Program-made: the position numbers and the translations under genes | Shown: positions 1-9,351 of the stretch, piece by piece | Position numbering within the stretch: the stretch's first letter is position 1 | How the letters are laid out: every line of letters starts with the position of its first letter | Assembly: GCA_002284895.1 (NCBI GenBank) | Contig: CP015605.1 | Location: forward strand, 682,001-746,000 | Length of the DNA stretch: 64,000 nt | Direction: 5' to 3' | Origin: Actinobacteria bacterium IMCC19121 | Lineage (GTDB): Bacteria; Actinomycetota; Actinomycetes; Nanopelagicales; Nanopelagicaceae | Notes under the pieces: generated by a model | What the model was told of the DNA's origin: nothing | The model's database searches: none | What the model saw: the letters and a program-made list of their open reading frames with translations, nothing else

Positions 1-635
1 ATTTTGATCCAGTTGTTGCAAGAAGTACTGAATTACTAGTTGCTCAGCTAGATCGATTTGAACGGCTTCTTGAAGATTTACTTGAAGTAAGTCGCTTTGA
101 CGCCGAAGTTGCTGTCATTGAAGCCGTTGATTTCGACATTGTTATGTTGGCCAATCGTTGTGCAGAAGATTTGGGATTAGTGGCAAAGGAGAGATCCACA
201 GATCTTCGTATTTATAGCATTGCTGAAAGCATAAACGTTAAGGCAGATATTCGAAGAGTTGAGCGCATCTTGCGTAACTTGTTCTCTAATGCCATTGATC
301 ATGCCGAGGAGAAGCCTGTTTCAATCACCATTGTGGCAAGTGAGCATGATGTGGCAGTCGGTGTAAGAGACCATGGAATTGGTTTGGATGAAAATGCCCT
401 CACCCGAGTATTTGATCGGTTTTGGCGCGCAGATCCTTCACGAGCCAGAACACGTGGAGGCACTGGTTTAGGACTTTCAATCGCACTTGAAGATGCCCGA
501 CTTCATAACGGAGAGCTTGAAGCATGGGGAAGACCGGGCAAGGGAGCTCATTTTGTTTTAACACTCCCTCGACAAACTAGACAAGGAATTGAATCGAGAT
601 TGATTAAATTGATTCCTGATGATGTTCAAGTTTAG
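1..635 (+). CDS. mtrB: Sensor histidine kinase MtrB, C-terminal part (runs off the left edge)
   Basis: The reading frame is open from position 3, so only the end of a membrane histidine kinase is present. The visible part starts in the dimerisation helix after the phospho-accepting His (LLEDLLEVSRFDA) and continues into a full HATPase domain. That domain has an N box (LRNLFSNAIDHA), a G1 box (DHGIGL), an F box (FDRFWRADP) and a G2 box (GGTGLGLSIALEDARLH). The F/G2 stretch and the C-terminal LEAWG segment are typical of MtrB, which phosphorylates MtrA to control cell-wall and division genes. comF and secA downstream fit the actinobacterial mtrAB locus. The usual lpqB gene is absent after it. 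The family call is firm, though the sensor half is not visible. Confidence 0.88.
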   Translation, partial: FDPVVARSTELLVAQLDRFERLLEDLLEVSRFDAEVAVIEAVDFDIVMLANRCAEDLGLVAKERSTDLRIYSIAESINVKADIRRVERILRNLFSNAIDHAEEKPVSITIVASEHDVAVGVRDHGIGLDENALTRVFDRFWRADPSRARTRGGTGLGLSIALEDARLHNGELEAWGRPGKGAHFVLTLPRQTRQGIESRLIKLIPDDVQV

Positions 636-683
636 TTTCCACAAGTAGGTTTTCAGCAATACTTTTCAGTATAACTTGGGAGT

Positions 684-1319
684 GTGCAAGTTATTTCAGA
701 ACTTAGTCAACTGTTATTTCCTACTCGATGCTATGGCTGTAATACGATTGGAATTTCCATATGTTCTAACTGCAGACGAGAATGGCATCCTCATTACTAC
801 CTCACGCACATTGGTGGATTACGAGTTAACTCAGCAGTTTTATACTCACCAACCGCGAGCAAAATTATTTTGGCAGCTAAAGAGCATGGACTAAAAGGTG
901 CAGATGAATTAATTATTGAGGCCATCGTTCATGTTCTCAGCAGAGCAAATTTTGATAAATATAATGTCCGACTAGTTCCGATACCCTCTTCAGCGATTAA
1001 TAGGCGAAGAAGAGGTAGAAGTTTTATTCCCGATATTTGTAATGAAATTTCTGTGAGAACTTCCATCCCTATAATTCCAGCTCTAACTATTCTTAGAAAA
1101 GTCAAAGATCAGAGCACGCTTTCGGCAGCGGCGCGGGCTAAGAATATGCACGGTGCTTTTGGAATTGCTGAGAACATTTATCCTCGAGGTGACTTAATTC
1201 TCATTGATGATGTAGTCACAACTGGTGCCACCGTCTGCGAGGCGGCCAGAGCCCTGAATTCACATGGATTTGCCGTCTTAGGCTCGGTTACCGCTTGCGT
1301 GGCCCAACCTCTAAGATAG
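684..1319 (+). CDS. ComF family protein (phosphoribosyltransferase fold)
   Basis: This 211-residue protein has paired cysteines near the N terminus (CYGC and CSNC), which suggests a zinc ribbon. Near residue 170 it has the PRPP-binding loop LILIDDVVTTGATV, so it belongs to the type I phosphoribosyltransferase fold of the ComF/GntX family. ComF proteins are linked to DNA uptake in naturally competent bacteria, but in actinobacteria the role is unproven. The start is a GTG with a GGGAG stretch just upstream, 48 bases after mtrB. Together with secA downstream this reproduces the mtrB-lpqB-comF-hpf-secA order, with lpqB and hpf missing. Confidence 0.82.
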   Translation: MQVISELSQLLFPTRCYGCNTIGISICSNCRREWHPHYYLTHIGGLRVNSAVLYSPTASKIILAAKEHGLKGADELIIEAIVHVLSRANFDKYNVRLVPIPSSAINRRRRGRSFIPDICNEISVRTSIPIIPALTILRKVKDQSTLSAAARAKNMHGAFGIAENIYPRGDLILIDDVVTTGATVCEAARALNSHGFAVLGSVTACVAQPLR

Positions 1320-1371
1320 GAGACTGGTACGAGAGTTGAGATCAGTTCGTGAGCTTTGAAAGGTTGCATTG

Positions 1372-4044
1372 ATGCCAGCGTTTTTTGACAAGCTTATGCG
1401 TGCAGGCGAGGGTCGCATCCTTCGTGAACTGAGCAAGATTGTTGTTGTCGTTAATGCACATGAACCTCGTATTTCTGCAATGTCTGATTCTGAGCTTCGT
1501 CAACAAACAGAGCTATTTAAGGATCGCTTTTCAAAAGGTGAAACATTAGATGATTTGATGCCGGAGGCTTTCGCTGTTGTGCGCGAAGCTGCAAAGCGAA
1601 CTTTAGGACAGCGTCATTATGACGTTCAGATTATGGGTGGATCGGCTCTACACAAAGGCAACATCGCAGAAATGCGAACTGGTGAAGGAAAGACTTTGGT
1701 TGCAACTTTGCCATCATATTTAAATGCATTGGCTGGCCGTGGAGTTCACGTTGTTACTACAAATGATTATTTAGCAGAGCGCGATAGCGAGTGGATGGGC
1801 CGTATTCATCGCTTCCTTGGTTTAAAGGTTGGCGTGATTTTGGCCAACATGACTCCAGCGGAGCGTCGTGAGGCATATCTTGCCGACATTACATATGGCA
1901 CAAATAATGAGTTTGGTTTTGATTACTTGCGTGACAACATGGCATGGTCACTTGAAGAGTGTGTTCAACGTGATCACTTCTTTGCAGTAGTTGACGAAGT
2001 TGACTCTATTTTAATTGATGAAGCTCGTACTCCATTGATCATTAGCGGACCAGCTGATAAAGCAACCAAGTGGTATGTGGAATTTGCAAACCTTGTAGGT
2101 AAATTACAACGCGACGTTCACTATGAAATTGATGAGAAAAAGCGCACTATTGGAATTCTTGAAGATGGTGTGACCAAGGTTGAAGAGCTGCTACAAATTG
2201 GGAACCTTTATGAGGCTGCAAATACACCAATGATTGGTTATCTCAACAATGCAGTCCGTGCAAAAGAGCTCTTCAAGCGCGACAAAGACTATGTAGTTAT
2301 GAATGGCGAGTTACTCATCGTGGATGAGCACACCGGCCGCATGCTGGCTGGTCGTCGTTATAGCGAAGGCCTGCATCAAGCTCTAGAGGCAAAAGAGCGC
2401 ATAGAAATTAAGGATGAAAACCAAACTCTTGCAACCATTACATTGCAAAACTACTTCCGCTTGTACGAAAAGCTCTCAGGTATGACTGGTACAGCCATGA
2501 CAGAGGCTTCAGAATTTCATCAGATTTATAAGCTAGGAGTTGTTCCAATTCCTACGAATCGTGGAATGGTTCGCATTGATCAGCCCGACCTTGTTTATAA
2601 GTCTGAAGCTGGAAAGTTCATTGCTGTAACTGCAGATATTGCTGAGAAGTACCGCAAGGGTCAGCCAGTTCTAGTGGGCACAGTGAGTGTTGAAAAATCA
2701 GAAGAGCTTTCAGGTTTTCTTCGCAAAGCCGGAGTTCCCCATGAAGTTCTAAACGCCAAGCACCACGAGCGCGAAGCAGCAATCATTGCTCGCGCAGGTG
2801 TTAAAGGCGCAGTAACTGTTGCCACAAACATGGCTGGTCGCGGTACAGACATCATGCTGGGCGGAAACCCTGAGTTCATGGCAGATTTTGAATTACAACG
2901 TCGCGGAATTTCACCAGTAGATGATGCAGAGCAATATGAGAAAGCTTGGCCAGAAGAAATTGCTCGCCAAAAAGCTGCTGTAGCACTTGGTCATGAAGAA
3001 GTAATTGCACTTGGTGGTCTCTATGTATTGGGTACAGAGCGACATGAATCTCGACGTATTGATAATCAGCTGCGTGGTCGTTCTGGTCGTCAAGGCGATC
3101 CTGGAGAATCACGTTTCTATCTTTCACTTCAAGATGAATTAATGCGTCGATTTAACTCAGGAATGGTTGAACGCTTCTTAACAGCTGCAGGCATTCCAGA
3201 AGATGCACCTATTGAATCCAAAATGGTCAGTAATGCAATACGTTCTGCACAAACTCAAGTTGAATCTCAGAACTTTGAAATGCGCAAGAATGTTTTGAAG
3301 TATGACGATGTAATGAATCGCCAGCGCCAAGTCGTTTATGGTGAGCGCCGAATGGTTCTAGAAGGTGCTGATATCAAGGATCAAGTGGCCACTTTTGTTA
3401 GTGACACACTCACTGCCTATGTCAGCATGGCCACTTCTGAAGGTTATTCAGAGGATTGGGATCTAGATACATTATGGAATGCTCTTAAGACGATTTATCC
3501 AATCTCATTTACAATTGATGAACTTGTTGCTCGCGTTGGTTCACGAGCAGGATTAGATGCTGAGTTCTTAACTGCTGCGGTGATTGAGGATTGTAAGTCT
3601 GCTTATGCAAAGCGTGAAGAGTCACTTGGTTCAGAGGCTATGCGCGAGCTTGAGCGCAAAGTTCTGCTCTCAGTTCTAGATCGTAAGTGGCGCGAACATC
3701 TCTATGAGATGGACTATTTACAAGAGGGAATTGGCCTGCGAGCAATGGCCCAGCGTGATCCACTCGTAGAGTATCAACGTGAAGGTTTTGATTTGTTCTC
3801 AGCAATGATGGATGCAATCAAAGAAGAGATTGCTGGATTCTTGTTCAATATCGAGGTAACAGTTGAGGCGTCAGGTAAAGAAGTAAGTGGTGCGGGCCTT
3901 GAAGCTAAACCACTTTCATCCAGTGGTCTTCAATACACGGCTGCAGATGAATCTGGAGTGAAAACTACTGGCGATGTTTCTCGTAATGCACCATGTCCAT
4001 GTGGTTCAGGTAAGAAATATAAGCGTTGTCACGGTGGTGCTTAA
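1372..4044 (+). CDS. secA: Preprotein translocase ATPase SecA
   Basis: This is the motor that drives unfolded preproteins through SecYEG in the inner membrane. The 890-residue product has the Walker A loop (GEGKT) near residue 103, the Walker B/DEAD region ([16 protein letters not shown]) near 208, and motifs [10 protein letters not shown] and [13 protein letters not shown] of the second nucleotide-binding domain. It ends in the zinc-binding SEC-C tail [14 protein letters not shown] chose the ATG at 1372 rather than the TTG three bases earlier because an AAGG ribosome site lies about nine bases upstream. The stop codon interlocks with that of the opposite-strand DUF6459 gene. Length and motifs are those of a complete essential SecA1. 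Confidence 0.98.
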   Translation: MPAFFDKLMRAGEGRILRELSKIVVVVNAHEPRISAMSDSELRQQTELFKDRFSKGETLDDLMPEAFAVVREAAKRTLGQRHYDVQIMGGSALHKGNIAEMRTGEGKTLVATLPSYLNALAGRGVHVVTTNDYLAERDSEWMGRIHRFLGLKVGVILANMTPAERREAYLADITYGTNNEFGFDYLRDNMAWSLEECVQRDHFFAVVDEVDSILIDEARTPLIISGPADKATKWYVEFANLVGKLQRDVHYEIDEKKRTIGILEDGVTKVEELLQIGNLYEAANTPMIGYLNNAVRAKELFKRDKDYVVMNGELLIVDEHTGRMLAGRRYSEGLHQALEAKERIEIKDENQTLATITLQNYFRLYEKLSGMTGTAMTEASEFHQIYKLGVVPIPTNRGMVRIDQPDLVYKSEAGKFIAVTADIAEKYRKGQPVLVGTVSVEKSEELSGFLRKAGVPHEVLNAKHHEREAAIIARAGVKGAVTVATNMAGRGTDIMLGGNPEFMADFELQRRGISPVDDAEQYEKAWPEEIARQKAAVALGHEEVIALGGLYVLGTERHESRRIDNQLRGRSGRQGDPGESRFYLSLQDELMRRFNSGMVERFLTAAGIPEDAPIESKMVSNAIRSAQTQVESQNFEMRKNVLKYDDVMNRQRQVVYGERRMVLEGADIKDQVATFVSDTLTAYVSMATSEGYSEDWDLDTLWNALKTIYPISFTIDELVARVGSRAGLDAEFLTAAVIEDCKSAYAKREESLGSEAMRELERKVLLSVLDRKWREHLYEMDYLQEGIGLRAMAQRDPLVEYQREGFDLFSAMMDAIKEEIAGFLFNIEVTVEASGKEVSGAGLEAKPLSSSGLQYTAADESGVKTTGDVSRNAPCPCGSGKKYKRCHGGA

Positions 4045-4607
4045 AGCAAAGTAAGTGCAGTACATAACCACCGCTTATCAATACCTTCAAATCGGACCAG
4101 CATTGCGCGCAAATGGTTTTCATATCGAATCGTGATTGTTGCTTCGCATATTCCATCCAAGGGCTCTTGAATATGTATTTTTCGAATATGTCCAATTTCC
4201 TTTTGTGAGCCAGACTGTCGAACTAACTCAGAAAAAATTCTGTGATGACACAATGCTTCCACTTGCCGTGGGGATCTGCGCCCAGCCCAAATTTCAACAA
4301 TTGAATGTGCAAATCGCTCTGTCCACCCCTGTAATTCCGGTAAATCCTTGGCAGAAGTTGGTTCTGGCGCAAAATCTGGATCAAACTCATCATCAAATCG
4401 AGATGGAATGAGATAGAGCTTGCTGGGCTTGGGTGATTGAGGCAACCCTTGTGGCCTAAAGATTTCTAATAACGGATGCTGCCAATCTATGTTTGCAGCA
4501 CTTGTTAACTTCTCAATACGAAAACTGCTGATTGATATCTCTTCTGATACTCGGTTAGTGGTCATGAGCACAGACTTCAACCATTTATGGCCATTGTGCT
4601 CAGCCAT
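4041..4607 (-). CDS. Rv3235-like DUF6459 family protein
   Basis: This 188-residue soluble protein has no known biochemical function. The second half carries a [21 protein letters not shown] stretch followed by a beta-rich end. This pattern is characteristic of the actinobacterial DUF6459/Rv3235 family, which is often found next to secA. There is no signal peptide or membrane segment. The first half is low in pattern and rich in Pro, Asp and Glu. An internal ATG (MTTNRVSEE, about 14 codons in) is an alternative start. It converges on secA with a four-base stop overlap. The family call comes from context plus motif memory, and the function is unknown. Confidence 0.72.
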   Translation of the reverse strand: MAEHNGHKWLKSVLMTTNRVSEEISISSFRIEKLTSAANIDWQHPLLEIFRPQGLPQSPKPSKLYLIPSRFDDEFDPDFAPEPTSAKDLPELQGWTERFAHSIVEIWAGRRSPRQVEALCHHRIFSELVRQSGSQKEIGHIRKIHIQEPLDGICEATITIRYENHLRAMLVRFEGIDKRWLCTALTLL

Positions 4608-4687
4608 TGGAATGGATTCTTCTCATCACAATGGATGAGTGTGGATAAAGCTATGAACCTTGTCTGCCTATGCAATTAGGTGCACTC

Positions 4688-5287
4688 ATGAGAAAACCAC
4701 CGTCAAGTAGTCGATCCAGATTGCCACTCGCAATTTCCCTTATTGCTGCCTCCTTCATTTCAGCTTTCTTTCTTGCAGTTTTTTCCCAGTCAACGACACA
4801 GTATTGGGTTGCAACTATTGATTTGCAGAGTGGACATCAAATCTCAACTGGAGATCTCTCCTTAGTAGATATGGATTTAGCAGCAAGCTCAATGATCTAT
4901 CTACCTAAAGATCTGGAACCTCTGGGACAAGTTGTCATTAAGAACATTGTTGCTGGAGAAGTGATGAGTGTTAATTCCGTGAGTTCTACTGCTAAAACTA
5001 TGGCCAGCAGCGCAGTCCCTTTAAGTATTCGATCTGTTGACCTTGCTGCTGGAATCTATGTGGGTGCCCTAGTGGATATCTACTGGGTGCTAGATAGTCT
5101 CAATGGCGAAGCACCTCAAGAGCCAGTTCTTATTCTGGGAAGTGTTCCAATAATTAGTGCAGATGTTAAGAATAAGAACTTTGGAACAGATGCGGCGATA
5201 ACAGTTTCAGTGGAGCAAACTCAAGTTCTTCGCCTACTGAGTGCCACAACTATGGGTCGCTTGGTGGTGATTAGTTCTAATGTCTAA
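4688..5287 (+). CDS. SAF-domain membrane protein (CpaB/RcpC-like)
   Basis: The 199-residue product has a basic N terminus, one membrane helix (about residues 13-33), then an extracytoplasmic SAF-type domain: VATIDLQSGHQIS, then LVDMDL, then AGEVMSVNSV. SAF domains occur in CpaB, which helps assemble the outer parts of Flp/Tad pili, and in antifreeze-like proteins. I chose the ATG at 4688 because it has a TTAGG site seven bases upstream. An in-frame ATG at 4670 has no such site. The gene overlaps the following CpaE-like gene by eight bases, so the two are probably co-translated. No other Tad pilus genes are in the window. Confidence 0.7.
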   Translation: MRKPPSSSRSRLPLAISLIAASFISAFFLAVFSQSTTQYWVATIDLQSGHQISTGDLSLVDMDLAASSMIYLPKDLEPLGQVVIKNIVAGEVMSVNSVSSTAKTMASSAVPLSIRSVDLAAGIYVGALVDIYWVLDSLNGEAPQEPVLILGSVPIISADVKNKNFGTDAAITVSVEQTQVLRLLSATTMGRLVVISSNV

Positions 5288-6374
5288 TCAAGAATTACCA
5301 GTAGTAATCACAGCTATCTCAGATGCTCAGTTCGAAGGTTTTGTTTCAGGAACGCTATTTGCACAAGGGTGGAGTGTGGTTTTCAGGGCTATTGATACTG
5401 AGGCACTTGAGCGATTTTGTTCAAATAATGTGGAACAAGCTGCTAGCTCTCTCCTTATTTATTCACCAGATTTACCAGGAATAACACTTGATGTGGTGAA
5501 GCAATTGAGCACAAAGGTTAAACAAGTAGTTGGCTTTTCAAATCTGACACAGACTGAGTTTTCGGACTTACATCCCAATCCTGCCTCTGCCACAGATTTG
5601 GTAAGTATTGTTCGTGGTTTTGTGCGTGCCCCAATGGTGCGCCAAGTTAGTCAGAATAATCGAGCCAATCGCAAGGCACATGTATTGGCAATTGGATCTG
5701 CTGGCAGTGACACAGGTTGCACAACAATTGCGCTCAACTTAGCAATGGAATTTAGTGTCTTAGGTAAGTCAACGCTACTTATTGATGCAAACTTTAGAGC
5801 CCCATCTATTGCCGCCCTTATAGCAATTCGCAATGTGCAATCAGAATCTGGGTGGAGAACTATTGCTCCACAACTAGCTATCGCTGAAATTACTCAGCAA
5901 GAAGCTGGAACCATTGATCAGCTAATGGAAAATGCCACGCAGAATTTTGACAACATTGTTATTGATTTAGGATCTATTTCTGGACTCTCAAATCGCCTAA
6001 CCGATAGGCGCTGGACATCAACGATGACTACATGGAGTTGTGACCAAGGTGATGAACTCATGGTTATTGCGCGACCGGATTTACTAGGTATTCACCGGTT
6101 AGAACAAGTCTGTTCTTTGCTTGAAAAAACCTCTATTAGATCCGCACTTAGTTTCACACTTAACATGCGATCTCAAGGCAAGAAAGGCGAGGATGAAGAG
6201 GCCCAGTTCTTGGCAATTACTACGAGATTAAGACCTTTATGCGTTCGAACCATTAACCGTGATCTTCGGGCGGCAACTAAGGCCCTAGAGGAGAAAGCCA
6301 CACTCATAGAGGTCAATATGCGCTCTTCGCTGCGTAAATCAATTGCAACAATGGCCAGTGAGCTCAAGCGCTAA
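5280..6374 (+). CDS. CpaE/MinD-like P-loop ATPase family protein with degenerate Walker A
   Basis: The 364-residue protein has an N-terminal receiver-like half and, from about residue 137, a ParA/MinD-type domain. That domain includes the core strand LLIDANFRAP and a later strand NIVIDLGSIS. The expected phosphate-binding loop KGGxGKT reads GSAGSDTGCTT, so the invariant catalytic lysine is missing, as in several TadZ/CpaE localisation proteins. The role is probably positioning or scaffolding rather than strong ATP hydrolysis; this is inference. It overlaps the SAF-domain gene by eight bases. No cpaF, tadB or tadC is nearby. Confidence 0.68.
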   Translation: MSNQELPVVITAISDAQFEGFVSGTLFAQGWSVVFRAIDTEALERFCSNNVEQAASSLLIYSPDLPGITLDVVKQLSTKVKQVVGFSNLTQTEFSDLHPNPASATDLVSIVRGFVRAPMVRQVSQNNRANRKAHVLAIGSAGSDTGCTTIALNLAMEFSVLGKSTLLIDANFRAPSIAALIAIRNVQSESGWRTIAPQLAIAEITQQEAGTIDQLMENATQNFDNIVIDLGSISGLSNRLTDRRWTSTMTTWSCDQGDELMVIARPDLLGIHRLEQVCSLLEKTSIRSALSFTLNMRSQGKKGEDEEAQFLAITTRLRPLCVRTINRDLRAATKALEEKATLIEVNMRSSLRKSIATMASELKR

Positions 6375-6393
6375 CTTCTAATACTATTAAGGC

Positions 6394-6780
6394 ATGCGAG
6401 CCTATCTTCCAATTTCTCATGATGAGCTTGCTGCCTTCCTAAATTCTGGAAGTAAGGAACTGGAATCAATTTTGGCCCCTACTCCTTTTTATGTCGGGGA
6501 GAATGAAGATTTAGATGAAGAAGAGATTGAATATCTTCTATCTCTAGAGGCTGCGCAATCTGCACTCGAACTTCGATCATCGAATAAGGCACCTGGAATT
6601 GTTCTTGCCATTGAATTAGAGCCTCAGCAGGTCAATACAGTCAACGAGAATTCTGTTACTTTAAACTCAGCAATCACATGGGCTCAAGTGCAATGTGCAC
6701 TGCTTCTCTTTCCTGATGACGAAGAACTCATCTGGTTTGCTACCCAAGAGATTGAAATCAATATGGGGGAATGGAAATAA
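6394..6780 (+). CDS. DUF6912 family protein
   Basis: This is a small acidic soluble protein of 128 residues that begins MRAYLPISHDELAAFL. That beginning, plus position near whiB1 and pdtaS, fits the actinobacterial DUF6912 family, which has no assigned function. A central run of acidic residues (ENEDLDEEEIE) is followed by a strand-rich half. It starts 19 bases after the CpaE-like gene and ends one base before the pdtaS start, so it is probably in the same transcript. I see no catalytic motif. Confidence 0.62.
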   Translation: MRAYLPISHDELAAFLNSGSKELESILAPTPFYVGENEDLDEEEIEYLLSLEAAQSALELRSSNKAPGIVLAIELEPQQVNTVNENSVTLNSAITWAQVQCALLLFPDDEELIWFATQEIEINMGEWK

Positions 6781-6781
6781 C

Positions 6782-8251
6782 ATGCCCCAATTTGAAACTT
6801 TGATCCATAGCCGTAGCTCTGTGACAATCGATCAAGGGCATAAGTTGCGTGAACTAGTTGCTGATTGGCAACTGCTCTCAGATCTTTCTTTTGCCGATCT
6901 CATTCTTTGGGTTCCTATCCGCAAGGATATGAAAATGTGGCCAACTGGTCATGTGGCGGTGGCACATATTCGGCCAACAACTGCAGCAACAGTTTTTACT
7001 AACGATGTTATTGGCGATGAAGTGATGTGGGGAAACCGTCCACGAATTGACTCTGCATTATCTAGCGGTGAAATTGTTCGTGATTCAGAGGCTGAACAAG
7101 TCGGTGAACTAATGATTAAAGAAGAAGCCATCCCTGTCGTTTTTGATGGGCAAGTTATCGCGGTTATAACTCGACACCGCAATGCGGAGTTAATGCGCTC
7201 ACCTAGCCGACTTGAATTAAATTATCGCGAGATTGCACATAGCCTTTATCGGATGGTGGCCCAAGGCTCCTTTCCTTATTCAGATGCCGGTTCGCTTTTT
7301 GAACCAGTGCCACGTGTGGGAGATGGCTTGATACGCCTGGATGTAAATGGTGTTATTTCTTATGCAAGTCCCAATGCTCGATCTGCATTTAGTCGAATGG
7401 GTTGGAAAAGTGAGATTGAAAATAACAAGCTAGGTGAAGTAGCCGAAGCTGTAGCTAAGAATTCTCCCAATCCTCATGAAGAAGGAATTCGCACTCGCCT
7501 TAATGGTAAGACCTTGCGCCGTGTAGATATTGATAACCAAGGCGCAACTATTGACCTACTTGTGCTCCCATTGTTGCAAGGTGAAGATCGAATTGGCGCC
7601 ATTGTTTTGCTTCAAAATGTGACTGAACTTCGCAGGCGCGATAGAGAGCTTGTTACCAAAGATGCAACTATTAGAGAAATCCACCACCGTGTTAAAAACA
7701 ACCTCCAGACTGTTTCAGCACTTCTTCGCTTGCAGGCACGCAGAATTGAAGATCCGAGCGCATCATCAGCCCTTAATGAAGCAGTGCGCAGAATTGCCTC
7801 CATCGCGCTTGTTCATGACACGCTTTCTACAAGCAGTGAGAATGAAGTTGCCTTTGATGAAGTACTCACTAGTTTGATTACTCATGCACTTGAGTTAAGT
7901 CCCCGAATGGGCGAACTGCGAATTGAAAGAAAAGGTGAACTTGGTTCACTTGAATCAAGGCTGGCAACGCCACTCTCACTAGTTGTTACAGAGTTAATGC
8001 ACAACGCCCTAGAGCATGGCTTAGCTGAGCAAGGCTCAGTTCTTACTATTGAACTATCACGCTACAGCAATGAGTGCGTTATCAATATTACTGATGATGG
8101 TGTGGGATTACCTAAAGATTTTGATTTAGCAACATCATCTAATCTAGGACTTCAGATTGTTAGAACCTTGACAGAAAATGAACTCAAGGGTGTTTTAAAA
8201 TTGCAATCAACTGATTCAGGAACTCAAGCTAACTTACGATTCCCGCTTTAG
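6782..8251 (+). CDS. pdtaS: Sensor histidine kinase PdtaS
   Basis: This is a cytosolic HisKA_2/HWE-type kinase of 489 residues. An N-terminal GAF-like sensor (about residues 1-150) and a PAS-like domain (about 180-280) precede the phospho-acceptor helix IREIHHRVKNNLQTVSALL (His near residue 300) and a HATPase domain (ELMHNALEHG, DDGVGLP, LGLQIVRTL). In mycobacteria PdtaS phosphorylates the antiterminator PdtaR, and length and order match that protein. No pdtaR lies in this window. I chose ATG 6782 because GGGGGAA lies about ten bases upstream. It converges on whiB1, as in Mycobacterium, with interlocked stops. Confidence 0.9.
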   Translation: MPQFETLIHSRSSVTIDQGHKLRELVADWQLLSDLSFADLILWVPIRKDMKMWPTGHVAVAHIRPTTAATVFTNDVIGDEVMWGNRPRIDSALSSGEIVRDSEAEQVGELMIKEEAIPVVFDGQVIAVITRHRNAELMRSPSRLELNYREIAHSLYRMVAQGSFPYSDAGSLFEPVPRVGDGLIRLDVNGVISYASPNARSAFSRMGWKSEIENNKLGEVAEAVAKNSPNPHEEGIRTRLNGKTLRRVDIDNQGATIDLLVLPLLQGEDRIGAIVLLQNVTELRRRDRELVTKDATIREIHHRVKNNLQTVSALLRLQARRIEDPSASSALNEAVRRIASIALVHDTLSTSSENEVAFDEVLTSLITHALELSPRMGELRIERKGELGSLESRLATPLSLVVTELMHNALEHGLAEQGSVLTIELSRYSNECVINITDDGVGLPKDFDLATSSNLGLQIVRTLTENELKGVLKLQSTDSGTQANLRFPL

Positions 8252-8517
8252 AACTGGTTCTGTTGCTCCATTAAGCGTGCACGATTACGTGCAGCTCTAC
8301 GCTTAAGTGCACGACGCTCATCTTCTGAAAGTCCGCCCCACACTCCAGCATCTTGCCCGCTCTCTAGCGCCCATGCAAGACATGGTTCTTTGACTATGCA
8401 ACGGTTACAAACCTTTTTAGCTTCTTCAATTTGGGTAATTGCAGGTCCAGTATTTCCAACTGGGAAGAAGAGTTCTGGATCTTCATCGCGGCAAGCTGAT
8501 TGATGTCGCCAATCCAT
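8248..8517 (-). CDS. whiB1: WhiB1-type iron-sulfur transcription factor
   Basis: This 89-residue regulator keeps four cysteines at positions 9, 37, 40 and 46, which hold the NO-sensitive 4Fe-4S cluster of WhiB1. It also has the GVWGG turn and a basic C-terminal tail (KRRAARNRAR) for DNA contact. The sequence from MDWRHQSACRDEDPELFFP is nearly that of mycobacterial WhiB1, so I chose the internal ATG at 8517 rather than the ATG 15 bases upstream. An AGGGG site lies six bases before it. WhiB1 binds the primary sigma factor region 4. The neighbour pdtaS supports the assignment. Confidence 0.95.
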   Translation of the reverse strand: MDWRHQSACRDEDPELFFPVGNTGPAITQIEEAKKVCNRCIVKEPCLAWALESGQDAGVWGGLSEDERRALKRRAARNRARLMEQQNQF

Positions 8518-8688
8518 GAGGACCCCTTTCATAGAAAAGATTTGGGCATACCCAAATCACGTAAATGCTTTCGGTGGATATACGCACATCAATGTTGCGC
8601 AAGAAGGTAATTCTCCCTTGTTATGCAGTGATAAACAAGGATGAATCGAAAAAGATTGTGGAAATTAGGGTGATATGCGTCAAGTAAG

Positions 8689-8760
8689 TGCCCCCGACAG
8701 GAATCGAACCTGTGCACCCGCCTCCGGAGGGCGGTGCTCTATCCCCTGAGCTACGGGGGC
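8689..8760 (-). tRNA. tRNA-Arg (anticodon CCG)
   Basis: The minus strand folds into a full cloverleaf. The seven-base acceptor GCCCCCG pairs with CGGGGGC, and there is a D arm, a T arm with TTCGATT, and an anticodon stem CCGCC/GGCGG enclosing the loop CTCCGGA. The anticodon is CCG (arginine). The discriminator is A at 8689. No CCA follows it, so CCA must be added enzymatically. Confidence 0.95.
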
Positions 8761-8814
8761 TCATGAGCATGAGTAGGTTATCAGCGGGTGCAGTTATTGC
8801 GCCTTACTGTCAGA

Positions 8815-9351
8815 ATGAGCGCTATGAGTTCAATCGCATATTTTGCAACAGGTTGCTTTTGGGGCGCTGAACGCCGCTTTTGGCAGATGGATGGAGTGAA
8901 GCAAACTTCAGTTGGCTACATGGGTGGCACACGTCCAAACCCATCATATGAACAAGTGTGCACAGGAGTTACTGGTCACGCTGAAATGGTTGCAGTCACA
9001 TTTGATGAGTCAAAAGTGAGTTATCAGAGATTGCTGGAAGAGTTTTGGACAATGCACGATCCAACATCTTTAAACCAGCAAGGTGGCGATATTGGAACAC
9101 AATACCGATCTGCGATTTACACAACCACACCTGAGCAGTATGTAACGGCAGTTAATTCACGCAACGTGTATCAAAATGTTTTAACTTCTGCAGGTCTAGA
9201 TGAGATTGTCACTGAGATTAAAAGCGCTGAAGGAGTTCCATATTACTTAGCTGAGGAATATCACCAGAAGTATTTGCAGAAAAACCCAAATGGTTATGAC
9301 TGCCACTCAAGTACAGGAATTGCTTATCCAAGTGCAGGAATTCACGCATGA
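8815..9351 (+). CDS. msrA: Peptide methionine sulfoxide reductase MsrA
   Basis: This enzyme reduces the S-form of methionine sulfoxide in oxidised proteins. The catalytic motif GCFWGAER is near the N terminus, followed by the conserved GYMGG, HAEMV, GGDIGTQYRS and EEYHQKYL segments, for about 178 residues in all. The start is uncertain: ATG 8815 or ATG 8824 both lie just before the conserved region, and longer frames would run into the tRNA. The last four bases overlap msrB (ATGA), which implies translational coupling. Confidence 0.95.
   Translation: MSAMSSIAYFATGCFWGAERRFWQMDGVKQTSVGYMGGTRPNPSYEQVCTGVTGHAEMVAVTFDESKVSYQRLLEEFWTMHDPTSLNQQGGDIGTQYRSAIYTTTPEQYVTAVNSRNVYQNVLTSAGLDEIVTEIKSAEGVPYYLAEEYHQKYLQKNPNGYDCHSSTGIAYPSAGIHA

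Noticed and set aside
4136-4411. Plus-strand frame across the DUF6459 gene
   Set aside because: It lies opposite a well-supported minus-strand gene and has no family pattern or ribosome site.
6173-6367. Short minus-strand frame in the CpaE-like gene
   Set aside because: A shadow of the plus-strand gene, with no independent evidence.
8688-8870. Frame of 60 codons running through tRNA-Arg
   Set aside because: It reads the tRNA sequence; the PPTGIEPVHPP peptide is a tRNA artefact.
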